Below, one piece after another: positions 46,614 to 59,031 of a DNA stretch of 64,000 bases (position 1 is its first letter; each line of letters starts with the position of its first letter). The notes beneath the pieces are model-generated. The model had not been told where the DNA came from. It made no database searches and was given only the letters and a program-made list of their open reading frames with translations. The translations under genes and the position numbers were made by a program. Origin of the DNA: Rutidosis leptorrhynchoides (Eukaryota > Streptophyta > Magnoliopsida > Asterales > Asteraceae); the NCBI RefSeq assembly GCF_046630445.1, contig NC_092335.1, positions 629,269,501 to 629,333,500 on the forward strand, given 5' to 3'.

Positions 46614-49225
46614 ATGGCAGAAGACGGAAAGTTTAGAATCGACCGATTCGATGGGAGAGACTTTGGCTTCTGGAAGATGCAAATTGACGATTACTTGTAT
46701 CAAAAGAAGCTACATCAACCTCTGTTAGAGACCAAGCCCGAAAGCATGAGCGATGCCGATTGGACTCTTTTGGATCGTCAAGCTTTGGGTGCGATTCGTC
46801 TTTCACTTGCTAAGAACGTTGCATACAATGTTGCGAATGAGAAGACGACGTTTGCTTGCTTAAAAGCACTCTCTAACATGTATGAGAAACCTACCACTTC
46901 TAATAAGGTTTTTCTCATGTGACAATTATTCAATACGAAGATGAAGGAAGGTACGAGTGCAACGGATCATATCAATGAGTTCAACAACATCATATCGAGG
47001 TTAACATCGGTAGATATTGTGTTTGATGATGAGTTAAAGGCACTAATCTTACTTTCATCATTATCGAAAAGTTGGTCGGGTACGGTTACCGCAGTTAGTA
47101 GCTCTACGGGAACTACTAAGCTAGCGTTTGAAGGAATAAGGGATTTGATTCTTGGTGAAGATACTCGTAGGAGAAACTTGGGGGAATCGACATTCGGTTC
47201 CTTGTTAAGTACCGACAACCGTGGTAGGAAATTTGATCGCGGTGAGAAGAAGGGTAGAAAGAAGTCTAAGAAGAGGTATTCATCGAAAGATAGAAGTTAA
47301 GCTGTTTGTTGGGGTTGCAATCAAAAAGGACACTTTCAAAGGAATTGTAAAAATGGTCCGGCGAAAGGTGTGAACTTGACCGAGGAAGAAAGTGATGATG
47401 CACTTTTATGTAGTGTTGAAAATTCTATGGAGTCTTGGATTTTGGATTCGGGAGCTTCGTTTCATGCTACTCATGTCAAAAGCATGATGAAGAATTTTCG
47501 TTCATATCAAGGCAAGGTGAGATTGGCGGACGACAAACAACTCAATATAGAGAGCATTGGAGATGTTGTATTGAAGACTACTCTTGGCTCTAATTGAACC
47601 TTGAAAAACGTAAGGTACATTCCTAAATTAAAAAGGAAACTTATTTCGGTTGGTCAATTAGATGATGAAGGTAACGCGGTTACTTTTGAAAACCGCCAAT
47701 GGAAGGTGGTTAAGGGTAGTTGTATTGTGGCCCGTGGACATAAAAGGGAAACTCTTTATATGGTTGAAGTGTTTGATGAAGACACGGTGGTTGCTACGGT
47801 TAGTGTTGAGTCTGAATCAACTCTATGGCACCGAAGACTCGGGCATATGAGTGAGAAGGGTATGAAGATGCTTGTTTCGAGTGGGAGAATTCCGGATTTG
47901 AAAAAGGTAGAACTTGGGTTTTGCGAACTATGTGTATATAGGAAGCAAAATAAGGTGACTTTTGGGAAATCAGGGAATGCACCTAAGTTGGAGAAATTGG
48001 AGCTCGTTCATACGGATGTGTTTGGTCCAACCAATGTAGAATCACATGGAGGTTCTCGCTATTATGTCACCTTCATTGACGACTCCACTCGAAAGGTTCT
48101 AGTGGGAGTATGGGAAACAATGAATTACCAACAAACGGTGAGGCATCAGAAAATGCTAATGATGGGGATGGTTTGGAAAGCAGTGATGATTCCGAACATA
48201 GTGCGAGTTCTAGTGATGAGGAGGACACAAATGAAACCGGTCCAACCATTTCGGTTGCTCCTACACTAAGACGCTCAACTAGAGTGCCCAAACCTAATCC
48301 TAGGTATTTTCCATCAGCAAACTACTTGCTCTATACCGAGAATGGTGAACCCGAAAGTTACTTTGAGGCAAGAAAGACAAAAGAATCCATATAATGGGAG
48401 CTTGCCATGAAAGAAGAGATGGGGTCACTTGAGAAGAATAAAACTTGGTCACTAGTGAAGTTACCTCATGATAAAAGGGCGGTGCAAAGTAAATGGGTGT
48501 ATCGAATCAAGAATGAGTTGGATGGCAAGAAAAGGTACAAGGCTCGTTTAGTGGTTAAAGGCTTTCAACAAAATAAAGGAGTTGACTACCAAGAGATATT
48601 TTCACCGGTGGTGAAGATGACTACTATTCGTTTGGTACTTTCTATGATTGCATCCGAGGACTTACATCTAGAGCAACTAGATGTGAAGACCGCATTCTTA
48701 CATGGTAACCTTGATGAAGAGATCTATATGAGGCAACCCGAGGGCTTTGAGGTAAAGGGTAAAGAGAAGTGGGTTTGTAAGCTAAAGAAAAGTTTGTATG
48801 GATTGAAGCAAGCACCTCGGCAATGGTACTTGAAGTTTGACGAGTTTATGAAGAAGATTGGTTTTTTAAGATGTGAAGCGGATCACTGTTGCTACTTGAA
48901 GAAATTCAAGTCTTCTTACATAATCTTATTGTTGTATGTTGATGACATGTTACTTGCAGGTTCCAACATGTCCGAAATCAACAAGTTGAAGGGATTACTT
49001 TCCCATGAGTTCGAGATGAAAGATCTTGGTGGTGCTAGGCAAATACTTGGCATGAGTATTGTGCGTGATCGTGTGAAGGGTACTCTATACTTGTCTCAAT
49101 CCAAATATATTGAGAAAGTTGTAGAGAGGTTTAACATGGAAAATTCAAAGGCTCGTTCTATGCCTTTGGGTAGCACGATAAAGCTATCGAAAAGTCAATC
49201 ACCTAAAACGGAAGAAGACAAAATG
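46614..49225 (+). pseudogene. gag-pol: copia C gag-pol, 5' part
   Basis: Start MAEDGKFRIDRFDG at 46614, as in TNT1-like gag. One CCHC knuckle (CWGCNQKGHFQRNC), protease DSGASFHAT (near 47450), GAG-pre-integrase with LWHRRLGHMS, and the first part of integrase to YVTFIDDSTRK. At about 48100 sequence jumps to the acidic linker before RT, so the integrase core is lost and the frame changes. RT follows: KWVYRIKNE, VKTAFLHG, LYGLKQAPRQW and YVDD (near 48940). In-frame stops: TGA 46920, TAA 47298, TGA 47595, TAA 48392. The frame is cut by element B after KTEEDKM. Confidence 0.93.
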
Positions 49226-52200
49226 TGTAGTGACCCGAATTTTTCCATGTTTATATATATTAATTGAGATTGATATTTACATGATTAAATGTTTCCAACA
49301 TGTTAAGCAATCAAACTTGTTAAGACTTGATTAATTGAAATAGGTTTCATATAGACAATTGACCACCCAAGTTGACCGGTGATTCACGAACGTTAAAACT
49401 TGTAAAAACTATACGATGACATATATATGGTTATATATATAGTTAACATGATTTTATTATAAGTATGTATCTCATTAGGTATTTTAACAATGAGTTATAT
49501 ACATAAAAATGAGACTATTAATTTAAGAAACTCGAAAACGATATATATAACGATTATCGTTATAACAACGTCTTACTAGGTACATATGAATCATATTAAG
49601 ATATTGATACACTTGGTTAATTATTTTAAATGATAAGTAAATATATTATTAAGTGTATTAACAATGAAATACATATGTAAAAATAAGACTACTAACTTAA
49701 TGATTTCGAAACGAGACATATATGTAACGATTATCGTTGTAACGACATTTAACTGTATATATATCATACTAAGATATATTATATATCATAATATCATGAT
49801 AATATAACAATTTAACATCTCATTTGTTATAATGAACAATGGGTTAACAACATTCAACAAGATCGTTAACCTAAAGGTTTCAAAACAACATTTACATGTA
49901 ACGACTAACGATGACTTAACGACTCAGTTAAAATGTATATACATGTAGTGTTTTAATATGTATTCATACACTTTTGAAAGACTTCAAGACACTTATCAAA
50001 ATACTTCTACTTAACAAAAATGCTTACAATTACATCCTCGTTCAGTTTCATCAACAATTCTACTCGTATGCACCCGTATTCGTACTCATACAATACACAG
50101 CTTTTAGATGTATGTACTATTGGTATATACACTCCAATGATCAGCTCTTAGCAGCCCATGTGAGTCACCTAACACATGTGGGAACCATCATTTGGCAACT
50201 AGCATGAAATATCTCATAAAATTACAAAAATATGAGTAATCATTCATGACTTATTTACATGAAAACAAAATTACATATCCTTTATATCTAATCCATACAC
50301 CAACGACCAAAAACACCTACAAACACTTTCATTCTTCAATTTTATTCATCTAATTGATCTCTCTCAAGTTCTATCTTCAAGTTCTAAGTGTTCTTCATAA
50401 ATTCCAAAAGTTCTAGTTTCATAAAATCAAGAATACTTCCAAGATTGCAAGTTTACTTCCAAGTTTTCTAAATCCATTCCAAGTAATCATCCAAGATCAA
50501 GAAACCTTTGTTACTTACAGTAGGTTATCTTTATAATACAAGGTAATAATCATATTCAAACTTTAATTCAATTTCTATAACTATAACAATCTTATTTCGA
50601 GTGGAAATCTTACTTGAAATTGTTTTCGTGTCATGATTCTGCTTCAAGAACTTTCAAGCCATCCAATGATCCTTTGAAGCTAGATCTATTTTTCTCATTT
50701 CCAGTAGGTTTATCCAAGGAACTTGAGGTAGTAATGATGTTCATAACATCATTCGATTCATACATATAAAGCTATCTTATTCGAAGGTTTAAACTTGTAA
50801 TCACTAGAACATAGTTTAGTTAATTCTAAACTTGTTCGCAAATAAAAGTTAATTCTTCTAATTTGACTTTTAAAATCAACTAAACACATGTTCTATATCT
50901 ATATGATATGCTAACTTAATGATTTAAAACCTGGAAACACGAAAAACACCGTAAAATCGAATTTACGCCGTCGTAGTAACACCGCGGGCTGTTTTGGGTT
51001 AGTTAATTAAAAACTATGATAAACTTTGATTTAAAAGTTGTTATTCTGGGAAAATGATTTTTATTATGAACATGAAACTATATCCAAAAATTATGGTTAA
51101 ACTCAAAGTGGAAGTATGTTTTCTAAAATGGTCATCTAGACGTCGTTCTTTCGACTGAAATGACTACCTTTACAAAAACGACTTGTAACTTATTTTTCCG
51201 ACTATAAACCTATACTTTTTCTGTTTATATTCATAAAATAGAGTTCAATATGAAACCATAGCAATTTGATTCACTCAAAACGGATTTAAAATGAAAAAGT
51301 TATGGGTAAAACAAGATTGGATAATTTTTCTCATTTTAGCTACGTGAAAATTGGTAACAAATCTATTCTAACCATAACTTAATCAACTTGTATTGTATGT
51401 TATGTAATCTTGAGATACCATAGACACGTATACAATGTTTCGACCTATCATGTCGACACATCTATATATATTTCGGAACAACCATAGACACTCTATATGT
51501 GAATGTTGGAGTTAGCTATACAGGGTTTATAAATGGTTTATAAATGATTTATAGGTTCGTGAATCAACCAGTGGCCAAGTCTTACTTCCCGACGAAGTAA
51601 AAATCTGTGAAAGTGAGTTATAGTCCCACTTTTAAAATCAAATATTTTTGGGATGAGAATACATGCAGGTTTTATAAATGATTTACAAAATAGACACAAG
51701 TACGTGAAACTACATTCTATGGTTGAATTATCGAAATCGAATATGCCCCTTTTTATTAAGTCTGGTAATCTAAGAATTAGGGAACAGACACCCTAATTGA
51801 TGCGAATCTTAAAGATAGATCTATTGGGCCTAACAAACCTCATCCAAAGTACCGGATGCTTTAGTACTTCAAAATTTATATCATATCCGAAGGGTGTCCC
51901 GGAATGATGGGGATATTCTTATATATGCATCTTGTTAATGTCGGTTACCAGGTGTTCACCATATGAATGATTTTTATCTCTATGTATGGGATGTGTATTG
52001 AAATATGAAATCTTGTGGTCTATTATTATGATTTGATATATATAGGTTAAACCTATAACTCACCAACATTTTTGTTGACGTTTTAAGCATGTTTATTCTC
52101 AGGTGATTATTAAGAGCTTCCGCTGTCGCATACTTAAATAAGGACGAGATTTGGAGTCCATGCTTGTATGATATTGTGTAAAAACTGCATTCAAGAAACT

Positions 52201-52445
52201 TATTTTGTTGTAACATATTTGTATTGTAAACCATTATGTAATGGTCGTGTGTAAACAGGATATTTTAGATTATCATTATTTGATAATCTACGTAAAGCTT
52301 TTTAAACCTTTATTGATGAAATAAAGGTTATGGTTTGTTTTAAAATGAATGCAGTCTTTGAAAAACGTCTCATATAGAGGTCAAAACCTCGCAACGAAAT
52401 CAATTAATATGGAACGTTTTTAATCAATAAGAACGGGACATTTCA
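49226..52445 (+). repeat. 5' LTR of element B
   Basis: 3,220 bp. Lacks about 239 bp present in the 3' LTR (61343-61581), replaced at 51528-51550 by about 23 bp of filler made of ataaatg units. Donor-like block at 52058-52104. Confidence 0.95.
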
Positions 52446-52447
52446 GT

Positions 52448-52459
52448 TGGTATCCGAGC
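52448..52459 (+). other. Primer-binding site of element B
   Basis: TGGTATCCGAGC, the same one-base variant as in A. Confidence 0.92.
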
Positions 52460-52654
52460 GTTGGTCTTAGAGAACCAGAAAATTTGCATTAGTGTGTCTT
52501 ATCGAGTTTGTTAGGATGCATTAGTGAGTCTGGACTTCGACCGTGTTTTCTTTAAAAATGATTGCTTAACATTTTTGTTGGAAACTATATATTATTAACA
52601 TGTATATATTATGTGATATACTAATCTCTTAACATGTTTGATATTGTGTGATAG

Positions 52655-53254
52655 ATGTCTACCTCTAGCACAAATCCCATTGACTCACCTAATAATAACG
52701 AAGAGTCGAATATATATTGGACTGATTCACAAGTTCCCGAAGAGGAACCGGAAGAAGAATCAGAACCGGAAGAAGAATCCGAACCGGAAGAGGAGGAACC
52801 GGAGGAGGAAATAGAACCGGTGGGAGAAATAATAACACGGTTAAGTAAAAGAAAATCCTCAACCAACCGACCAAGGATAATTATGGTCAATGGTGTTTCC
52901 GCCAAGGAAGCAAAATATTGGGAGGATTACCAATTCTCCGATGAATCGGATTCCGACGAGAATTCCGATGATGTTATAGAAATTACCCCAACTGAATTTA
53001 AAAAAGCAAAAGAAAATAATAAGGGAAAGAGCATAAAAATAGAGAAATCTAATTCCAACCCCGATGAACTTTATATGTATCGTCAACCCCCGAAGTCCTT
53101 AAGTTGTAACAATGACCCGGGAACCTCTATACCACCAGGTTTTTCTAAACCGTTGTGGAAAACGACAGCTAGTATTAGGGGAACATCATATATCCCTAGA
53201 AACTTGGCAAAACGAACCAAAACCGAAGAAGAAGAAACGAGCGAGTCGGAATAA
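52655..53254 (+). CDS. Acidic ORF0 of element B, intact
   Basis: 199 residues. The start MSTSSTNPID follows directly on gatAG. Repeated Glu-Pro-Ser units at about 30-52 (fewer than in A), then KRLSKRKSS-like basic patch (here TRLSKRKSS), an acidic DESDSDENSDD stretch, a Lys-rich middle, PPGFSKPLWK, and an acidic end. Predicted mostly disordered. No known domain. This open copy shows the TAG in A is a mutation, not a gene boundary. Followed by the same acceptor-like tctattttacag as in A. Function unknown. Confidence 0.7.
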   Translation: MSTSSTNPIDSPNNNEESNIYWTDSQVPEEEPEEESEPEEESEPEEEEPEEEIEPVGEIITRLSKRKSSTNRPRIIMVNGVSAKEAKYWEDYQFSDESDSDENSDDVIEITPTEFKKAKENNKGKSIKIEKSNSNPDELYMYRQPPKSLSCNNDPGTSIPPGFSKPLWKTTASIRGTSYIPRNLAKRTKTEEEETSESE

Positions 53255-53390
53255 GATAGTTGTATTTGTGTGGTGTAATATATGTAATATAGTGTGCTTA
53301 TGCTTTATGATATATGTAAAAATTGCTTGTATTAATAAGTATTTTTTTATGAATCTAACTCTTGTCTATTTTACAGTATAAAAACACAAA

Positions 53391-54100
53391 ATGGATAGAC
53401 AACCCAATATTTTAAGAGACCTACCCGAAGACATGATTGATGAAATCTTCCCGGAGACATGATTGATGAAATCTTCTCTAGAGTCGGTCAGAATTCTTCG
53501 GCACAACTATTTACGGCGAAATCAATTTGTAAGACATTCGAAGAACGTTCCAAGAATGTCTTGGTTTATAAGAGACTTTCATTTGAAAGATGGGGGATAT
53601 CACATTGGGAAACCCATAACTTACGATGTGTTTACTTTGACGCATATATTGTGGGGAACCCAAATGCTATTTTACGCAACGGGTTAAGAAATTATTTTGA
53701 CTCAATGTATCTGAATATAGGACTTCATGATTTAGAAAAAGCGGCTAACATGCAACATAAAGAAGCATGCTATGCTTACGGGTTAGTAATGTTCGCTTCT
53801 CACCAAAATGAGAAAAAGAACATCAGGCTACAACTATTAAACAAAACGTTCCCACAAGTGACGGAGTCGATAATTGGGATAAGAAATGAGGTTTTTAGGT
53901 TATTACGAGACTGTTGGTCATTACGTAACCCTCGTCCCTTTGACGACGTTACAACATGCTGTCTTATCAACGGCCATAACGGTTATGTTCCACAAGATCA
54001 AGGATGGGAAGTAGTCCTAGTAAAACCAGAATGCATGACTTGTTTCTGGACGTATGAATTACGTGTCTTTATTGCCTTTGCTGAACGACTTGTGTACTAG
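53391..54100 (+). pseudogene. Captured F-box gene of element B (26-bp duplication)
   Basis: Same gene as 5670-6353. The start MDRQPNILRDLP is followed by a 26-bp tandem duplication (about 53425-53476) that shifts the frame inside the F-box. An ATG in the second unit (53459) re-opens the correct frame and runs 213 codons to the normal stop, lacking only the first part of the F-box. The downstream helical region and CMTCFWTYELRVF end are kept with few changes from A. Whether the shorter form is made is unknown; loss of LPxD would be expected to weaken SKP1 binding. Confidence 0.8.
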
Positions 54101-54441
54101 CTAGAATTATCTTCACAACTATCTTGTGTCAAAGTTATTGTGTGCTATATTTCATGCTTTATGTAAAATAAGCGGTATTGTAAGTTTGTAAAATATTGTA
54201 TAAAAGTTTGAACGCGAAATATTATTATAATTAGTTTTTCATATAGAATTGTAGTAGTTGAATTGTATATTAGCTACTAAGTATGAACTTAACGGGTAGG
54301 TACTACCCGAATTTAAACTTATAAAACGCTAATATGAAGAAAAAGCTTTTATAAATGAGTTCATATTATGCTACGAAATACTATTAACTACTCTTAATAT
54401 TCTGTATGATTAACTTGTTCCATTTAACTATTTTGAAGGAA
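54101..54441 (+). other. F-box-gag spacer with internal PPT-like motif (B)
   Basis: As 6354-6694. Positions 54289-54314 repeat the PPT/LTR-start junction motif with the same 6-nt gap as in A. Confidence 0.7.
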
Positions 54442-57400
54442 ATGGCACCGATTACTCGACACACCGTGAATATTAATGAAGAGGAATTCCGTACTTTTCT
54501 AGCTTCAAACATAGCCGCAGTACAGGCTGCGCTACATACCAACAATAACCTTGGATCTAGCAGTACAGGAAATCGTGTAGGATGCACCTACAAAGAATTC
54601 ACTGCCTGCAAACCTTTGGAATTTGATGGAACCGAAGGACCGATCGGATTGAAACGTTGGACCGAGAAGGTCGAATTGGTGTTTGCCATAAGTAAGTGTA
54701 CTGAAGAGGACAAAGTGAAGTACGCTACGCATACCTTCACAGGTTCTGCGTTAACATGGTGGAATACCTATCTAGAGCAAGTGGGACAAGATGATGCGTA
54801 CGCACTACCGTGGTCAGCATTCAAGCACTTGATGAACGAGAAGTACCGTCCCAGAACCGAGGTCAATAAGCTCAAGATAGAACTTAGAGGGTTACGAACC
54901 CAAGGATTTGATATTACCACGTACGAAAGACGATTCACAGAATTGTGCCTATTGTGTCCGGGAGCGTTCGAAGATGAGGAAGAGAAGATCGACGCGTTTG
55001 TGAAAGGATTACCGGAAAGAATCCAAGAAGATATAAGTTCACACGAGCCCGCCTCCATACAACAAGCATGTAGAATGGCTCACAAACTAGTGAACCAGAT
55101 TGAGGAAAGAATTAAAGAACAGACGGCTGAAGAGGCCAATGTGAAGCAAGTCAAAAGAAAGTGGGAGGAAAACGGTGATAAGAATCACCAATACAACAAC
55201 AACAGCAATTACAATAATAATCGCAAGAATTATCCCAACAATCGCAACATCAATCGCAACTACAACAAATGGCCCAAAAACAACAACAACAATAACAACA
55301 ACAACAACAACAACAACAACAATCATCCCAACAACAACAACAACAACAATCAGAAGCAGCTATGCCAAAGGTGTGAAAAGTATCACTCGGGGTTCTGCAC
55401 CAAATTTTGCAACAAGTGTAAAAGAAATGGTCATAGCGCGGTGAAGTGTGAGGTCTACGGACCAGGGGTTAACAGAACGAAAGGAACAAATGGTGTCGGA
55501 ACGAGTAGTGTCGGAGCAAGTTATGCCAATGTAGTTTGTTATAAATGTGGAAAACCGGGCCACATTATTAGAAATTGCCCGAACCAGGAGAACACGAATG
55601 GACAAGGCCGCGGAAGAGTTTTCAATATTAATGCGGTAGAGGCACAGGAAGACCCGGAGCTTGTTACGGGTACGTTTCTTATTGACAATAAATCTGCTTA
55701 CGTTTATTTGATTCGGGTGCAGATAGAAGCTATATGAGTAGAGATTTTTGTGCTAAATTAAGTTGTCCATTGACGCCGTTGGATAGTAAATTTTACTCGA
55801 ATTAGCAAACGGTAAATTAATTTCAGCATATAATATATGCCGGAATCGAGAAATTAAACTGGGTAGCGAAATATTTAAGATTGATTTAATACCAGTAGAG
55901 TTAGGGAGTTTTAATGTAATAGTTGGCATGGACTGGCTGAAGAAGGTGAAAGCAGAGATCGTATGTTATAAAAATGCAATTCGCATTGTACGAGAAGAAG
56001 GAGAACCCTTAATGGTGTACGGAGAACAGGGCAACATGAAGCTACATCTTATTAGTAATTTGAAGGCACAAAAACTAATAAGAAAAGGTTGCTATGCTGT
56101 TCTAGCACACGTCGAGAAAGTACAAACCAAAGAAAAGAGCATCAATGATGTTCCCGTCGCAAAAGAATTTCCCGATGTATTTCCGAAAGAATTACCGGGA
56201 CTACCTCCACATCGATCTGTTGAATTTCAAATAGATCTTGTACCAGGAGCTGCACCAATAGCTCGTGCTCCTTACAGACTCGCACCCAGCGAGATGAAAG
56301 AACTGCAAAGCCAATTACAAGAACTTTTAGAGCGTGGTTTCATTCGACCAAGCACATCACCGTGGGGAGCTCCTATTTTATTTGTCAAGAAGAAAGATGG
56401 TACATTCAGGTTGTGTATCGACTACCGAGAGTTGAACAAACTTACCATCAAGAACCGCTACCCACTACCGAGAATCGACGACTTATTTGATCAACTACAA
56501 GGCTCGTCTGTTTATTCAAAGATTGACTTACGTTCCGGGTATCATCAAATGCGGGTGAAAGAAGATGATATTCCAAAGATTGCTTTCAGAACACGTTACG
56601 GTCATTACGAGTTTATGGTCATGCCGTTTGGTTTAACTAATGCACCAGCTGTGTTCATGGACCTTATGAACCGAGTGTGTGGACCATACCTTGACAAGTT
56701 TGTTATTGTTTTCATTGATGACATAATTATTTACTCAAAGAATGACCAAGAACACGGTGAACATTTGAGAAAGGTGTTAGAAGTATTGAGGAAAGAAAAA
56801 CTGTACGCTAAGTTTTCAAAGTGTGCATTTTGGTTGGAAGAAGTTCAATTCCTCGGTCACATAGTGAACAAAGAAGGTATCCAGGTGGACCCGGCAAAGA
56901 TCGAAACCGTTGAAAAGTGGGAAACCCCAAAAACTCCGAAGCATATACGTCAATTTTTAGGATTGGCTGGTTACTACAGAAGATTCATCCAAGATTTCTC
57001 CAAAATAGCAAAACCCTTGACTGCATTAACGCATAAAGGGAAGAAATTTGAATGGAAGGATGAACAAGAGAAGGCGTTTCAATTATTGAAGAAAAAGCTA
57101 CCTACGGCACCTATATTGTCATTGCCTGAAGGGAATGATGATTTTGTGATTTATTGTGACGCATCAAAGCAAGGTCTTGGTTGTGTATTAATGCAACGAA
57201 CGAAGGTGATTGCTTATGCATCTAGACAATTGAAGATTCACGAGCAAAATTATACGACGCATGATTTGGAATTAGGCGCGGTTGTTTTTGCATTAAAGAC
57301 TTGGAGGCACTACTTATACGGGGTCAAAAGTATTATATATACCGACCACAAAAGTCTTCAACACATATTTAATCAGAAACAACTGAATATGAGGCAGCAT

Positions 57401-58996
57401 AGGTGGATTGAATTGTTGAATGATTACGACTTTGAGATTCGTTACCACCCGGGGAAGGCAAATGTGGTAGCCGACGCCTTGAGCAGAAAGGACAGAGAAC
57501 CCATTCGAGTAAAATCTATGAATATAATGATTCACACTAACCTTACTACTCAAATAAAGGAGGCGCAACAAGGAGTTTTAAAAGAGGGAAATTTAAAGGA
57601 TGAAATACCCAAAGGATCGGAGAAGCATCTTAATATTCGGGAAGACGGAACCCAGTATAGGGCTGAAAGAATTTGGGTACCAAAATTTGGAGATATGAGA
57701 AAAATGGTACTTAGAGAAGCTCATAAAACCAGATACTCAATACATCCTGGAACGGGGAAGATGTACAAGGATCTTAAGAAACATTTTTGGTGGCCAGGTA
57801 TGAAAGCCGATATTGCTAAATATGTAGGAGAATGTTTGACGTGTTCTAAGGTCAAAGCTGAACATCAGAAACCATCAGGTCTACTACAACAACCTGAAAT
57901 CCCGAAATGGAAATGGGAAAACATTACCATGGATTTCATTACTAAATTGCCAAGGACTGCAAGTGGTTATGATACTATTTGGGTAATAGTTGATCGTCTC
58001 ACCAAGTCAGCACACTTCCTGCCAATAAGAGAATATGACAAGATGGAGAAGTTATCACGACTGTATTTGAAGGAAGTCGTCTCCAGACATGGAATACCAA
58101 TCTCTATTATCTCTGATAGGGATGGCAGATTTATTTCAAGATTCTGGCAGACATTACAGCAAGCATTGGGAACTCGTCTAGACATGAGTACTGCCTATCA
58201 TCCACAAACTGATGGGCAGAGTGAAAGGACGATACAAACGCTTGAAGACATGCTACGAGCTTGTGTTATTGATTTCGGAAACAGTTGGGATCGACATCTA
58301 CCGTTAGCAAAATTTTCCTACAACAACAGCTACCATTCAAGCATTGAGATGGCGCCGTTTGAAGCGCTTTATGGTAGAAAGTGCAGGTCTCCGATTTGTT
58401 GGAGTGAAGTGGGGAATAGATAGATTACGGGTCCGGAGATAATACAAGAAACTACCGAGAAAATCATCCAAATTCAACAAAGATTGAAAACCGCCCAGAG
58501 TCGACAAAAGAGCTACGCGGACAGTAAAAGAAAAGATACAGAGTTTGAAATTGGAGAAATGGTCATGCTTAAGGTTTCACCTTGGAAAGGCGTTGTTCGA
58601 TTTGGTAAACGGGGGAAACTAAATCCAAGGTACATTGGACCATTCAAGATTATAGATCGTGTCGGACCAGTAGCTTACCAACTGGAGCTACCTCAACAAT
58701 TCGCGGCTGTACATAACACTTTCCACGTCTCAAATTTGAAGAAATGTTTTGCTAAAGAAGATCTCACTATTCCGTTGGACGAAATCCAAATCAATGAAAA
58801 ACTTCAATTCATTGAAGAACCCGTCGAAATAATGGATCGTGAGGTTAAGAGACTTAAACAAAACAATATACCGATTGTTATGGTTTGATGGAATGCTCGT
58901 AGAGGACCCGAGTTCACCTGGGAGCATGAAGATCAGATGAAGAAGAAATACCCGCATTTATTTCCAGAAGATACGTCAACACCTCCAACTGCTTAA
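54442..58996 (+). pseudogene. gag-pol: gag-pol polyprotein of element B (multiply broken)
   Basis: Start MAPITRHTV at 54442. gag with longer Asn tract than A (near 55270-55350) and three CCHC knuckles. Two separate single-T losses in T runs, near 55703 and 55792, bracket the protease motif DSGADRSY and shift the frame. The frame then runs through RT ([25 protein letters not shown]), RNase H CDAS, integrase HHCC and DDE to a TAG at 58421-58423 (Gln in A) and a TGA near 58887 (Arg in A). The last codons keep GPEFTWEHEDQM. RT and integrase cores are uninterrupted. Confidence 0.93.
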
Positions 58997-59031
58997 AATT
59001 TCGGGACGAAATTTATTTAACGGGTAGGTAC
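58996..59031 (+). other. Hairpin and PPT of element B
   Basis: AAATTTCG-GGA-CGAAATTT at 58996-59014 overlapping the stop codon, then TTAACGGGTAGGTAC before the LTR at 59032. Confidence 0.75.
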
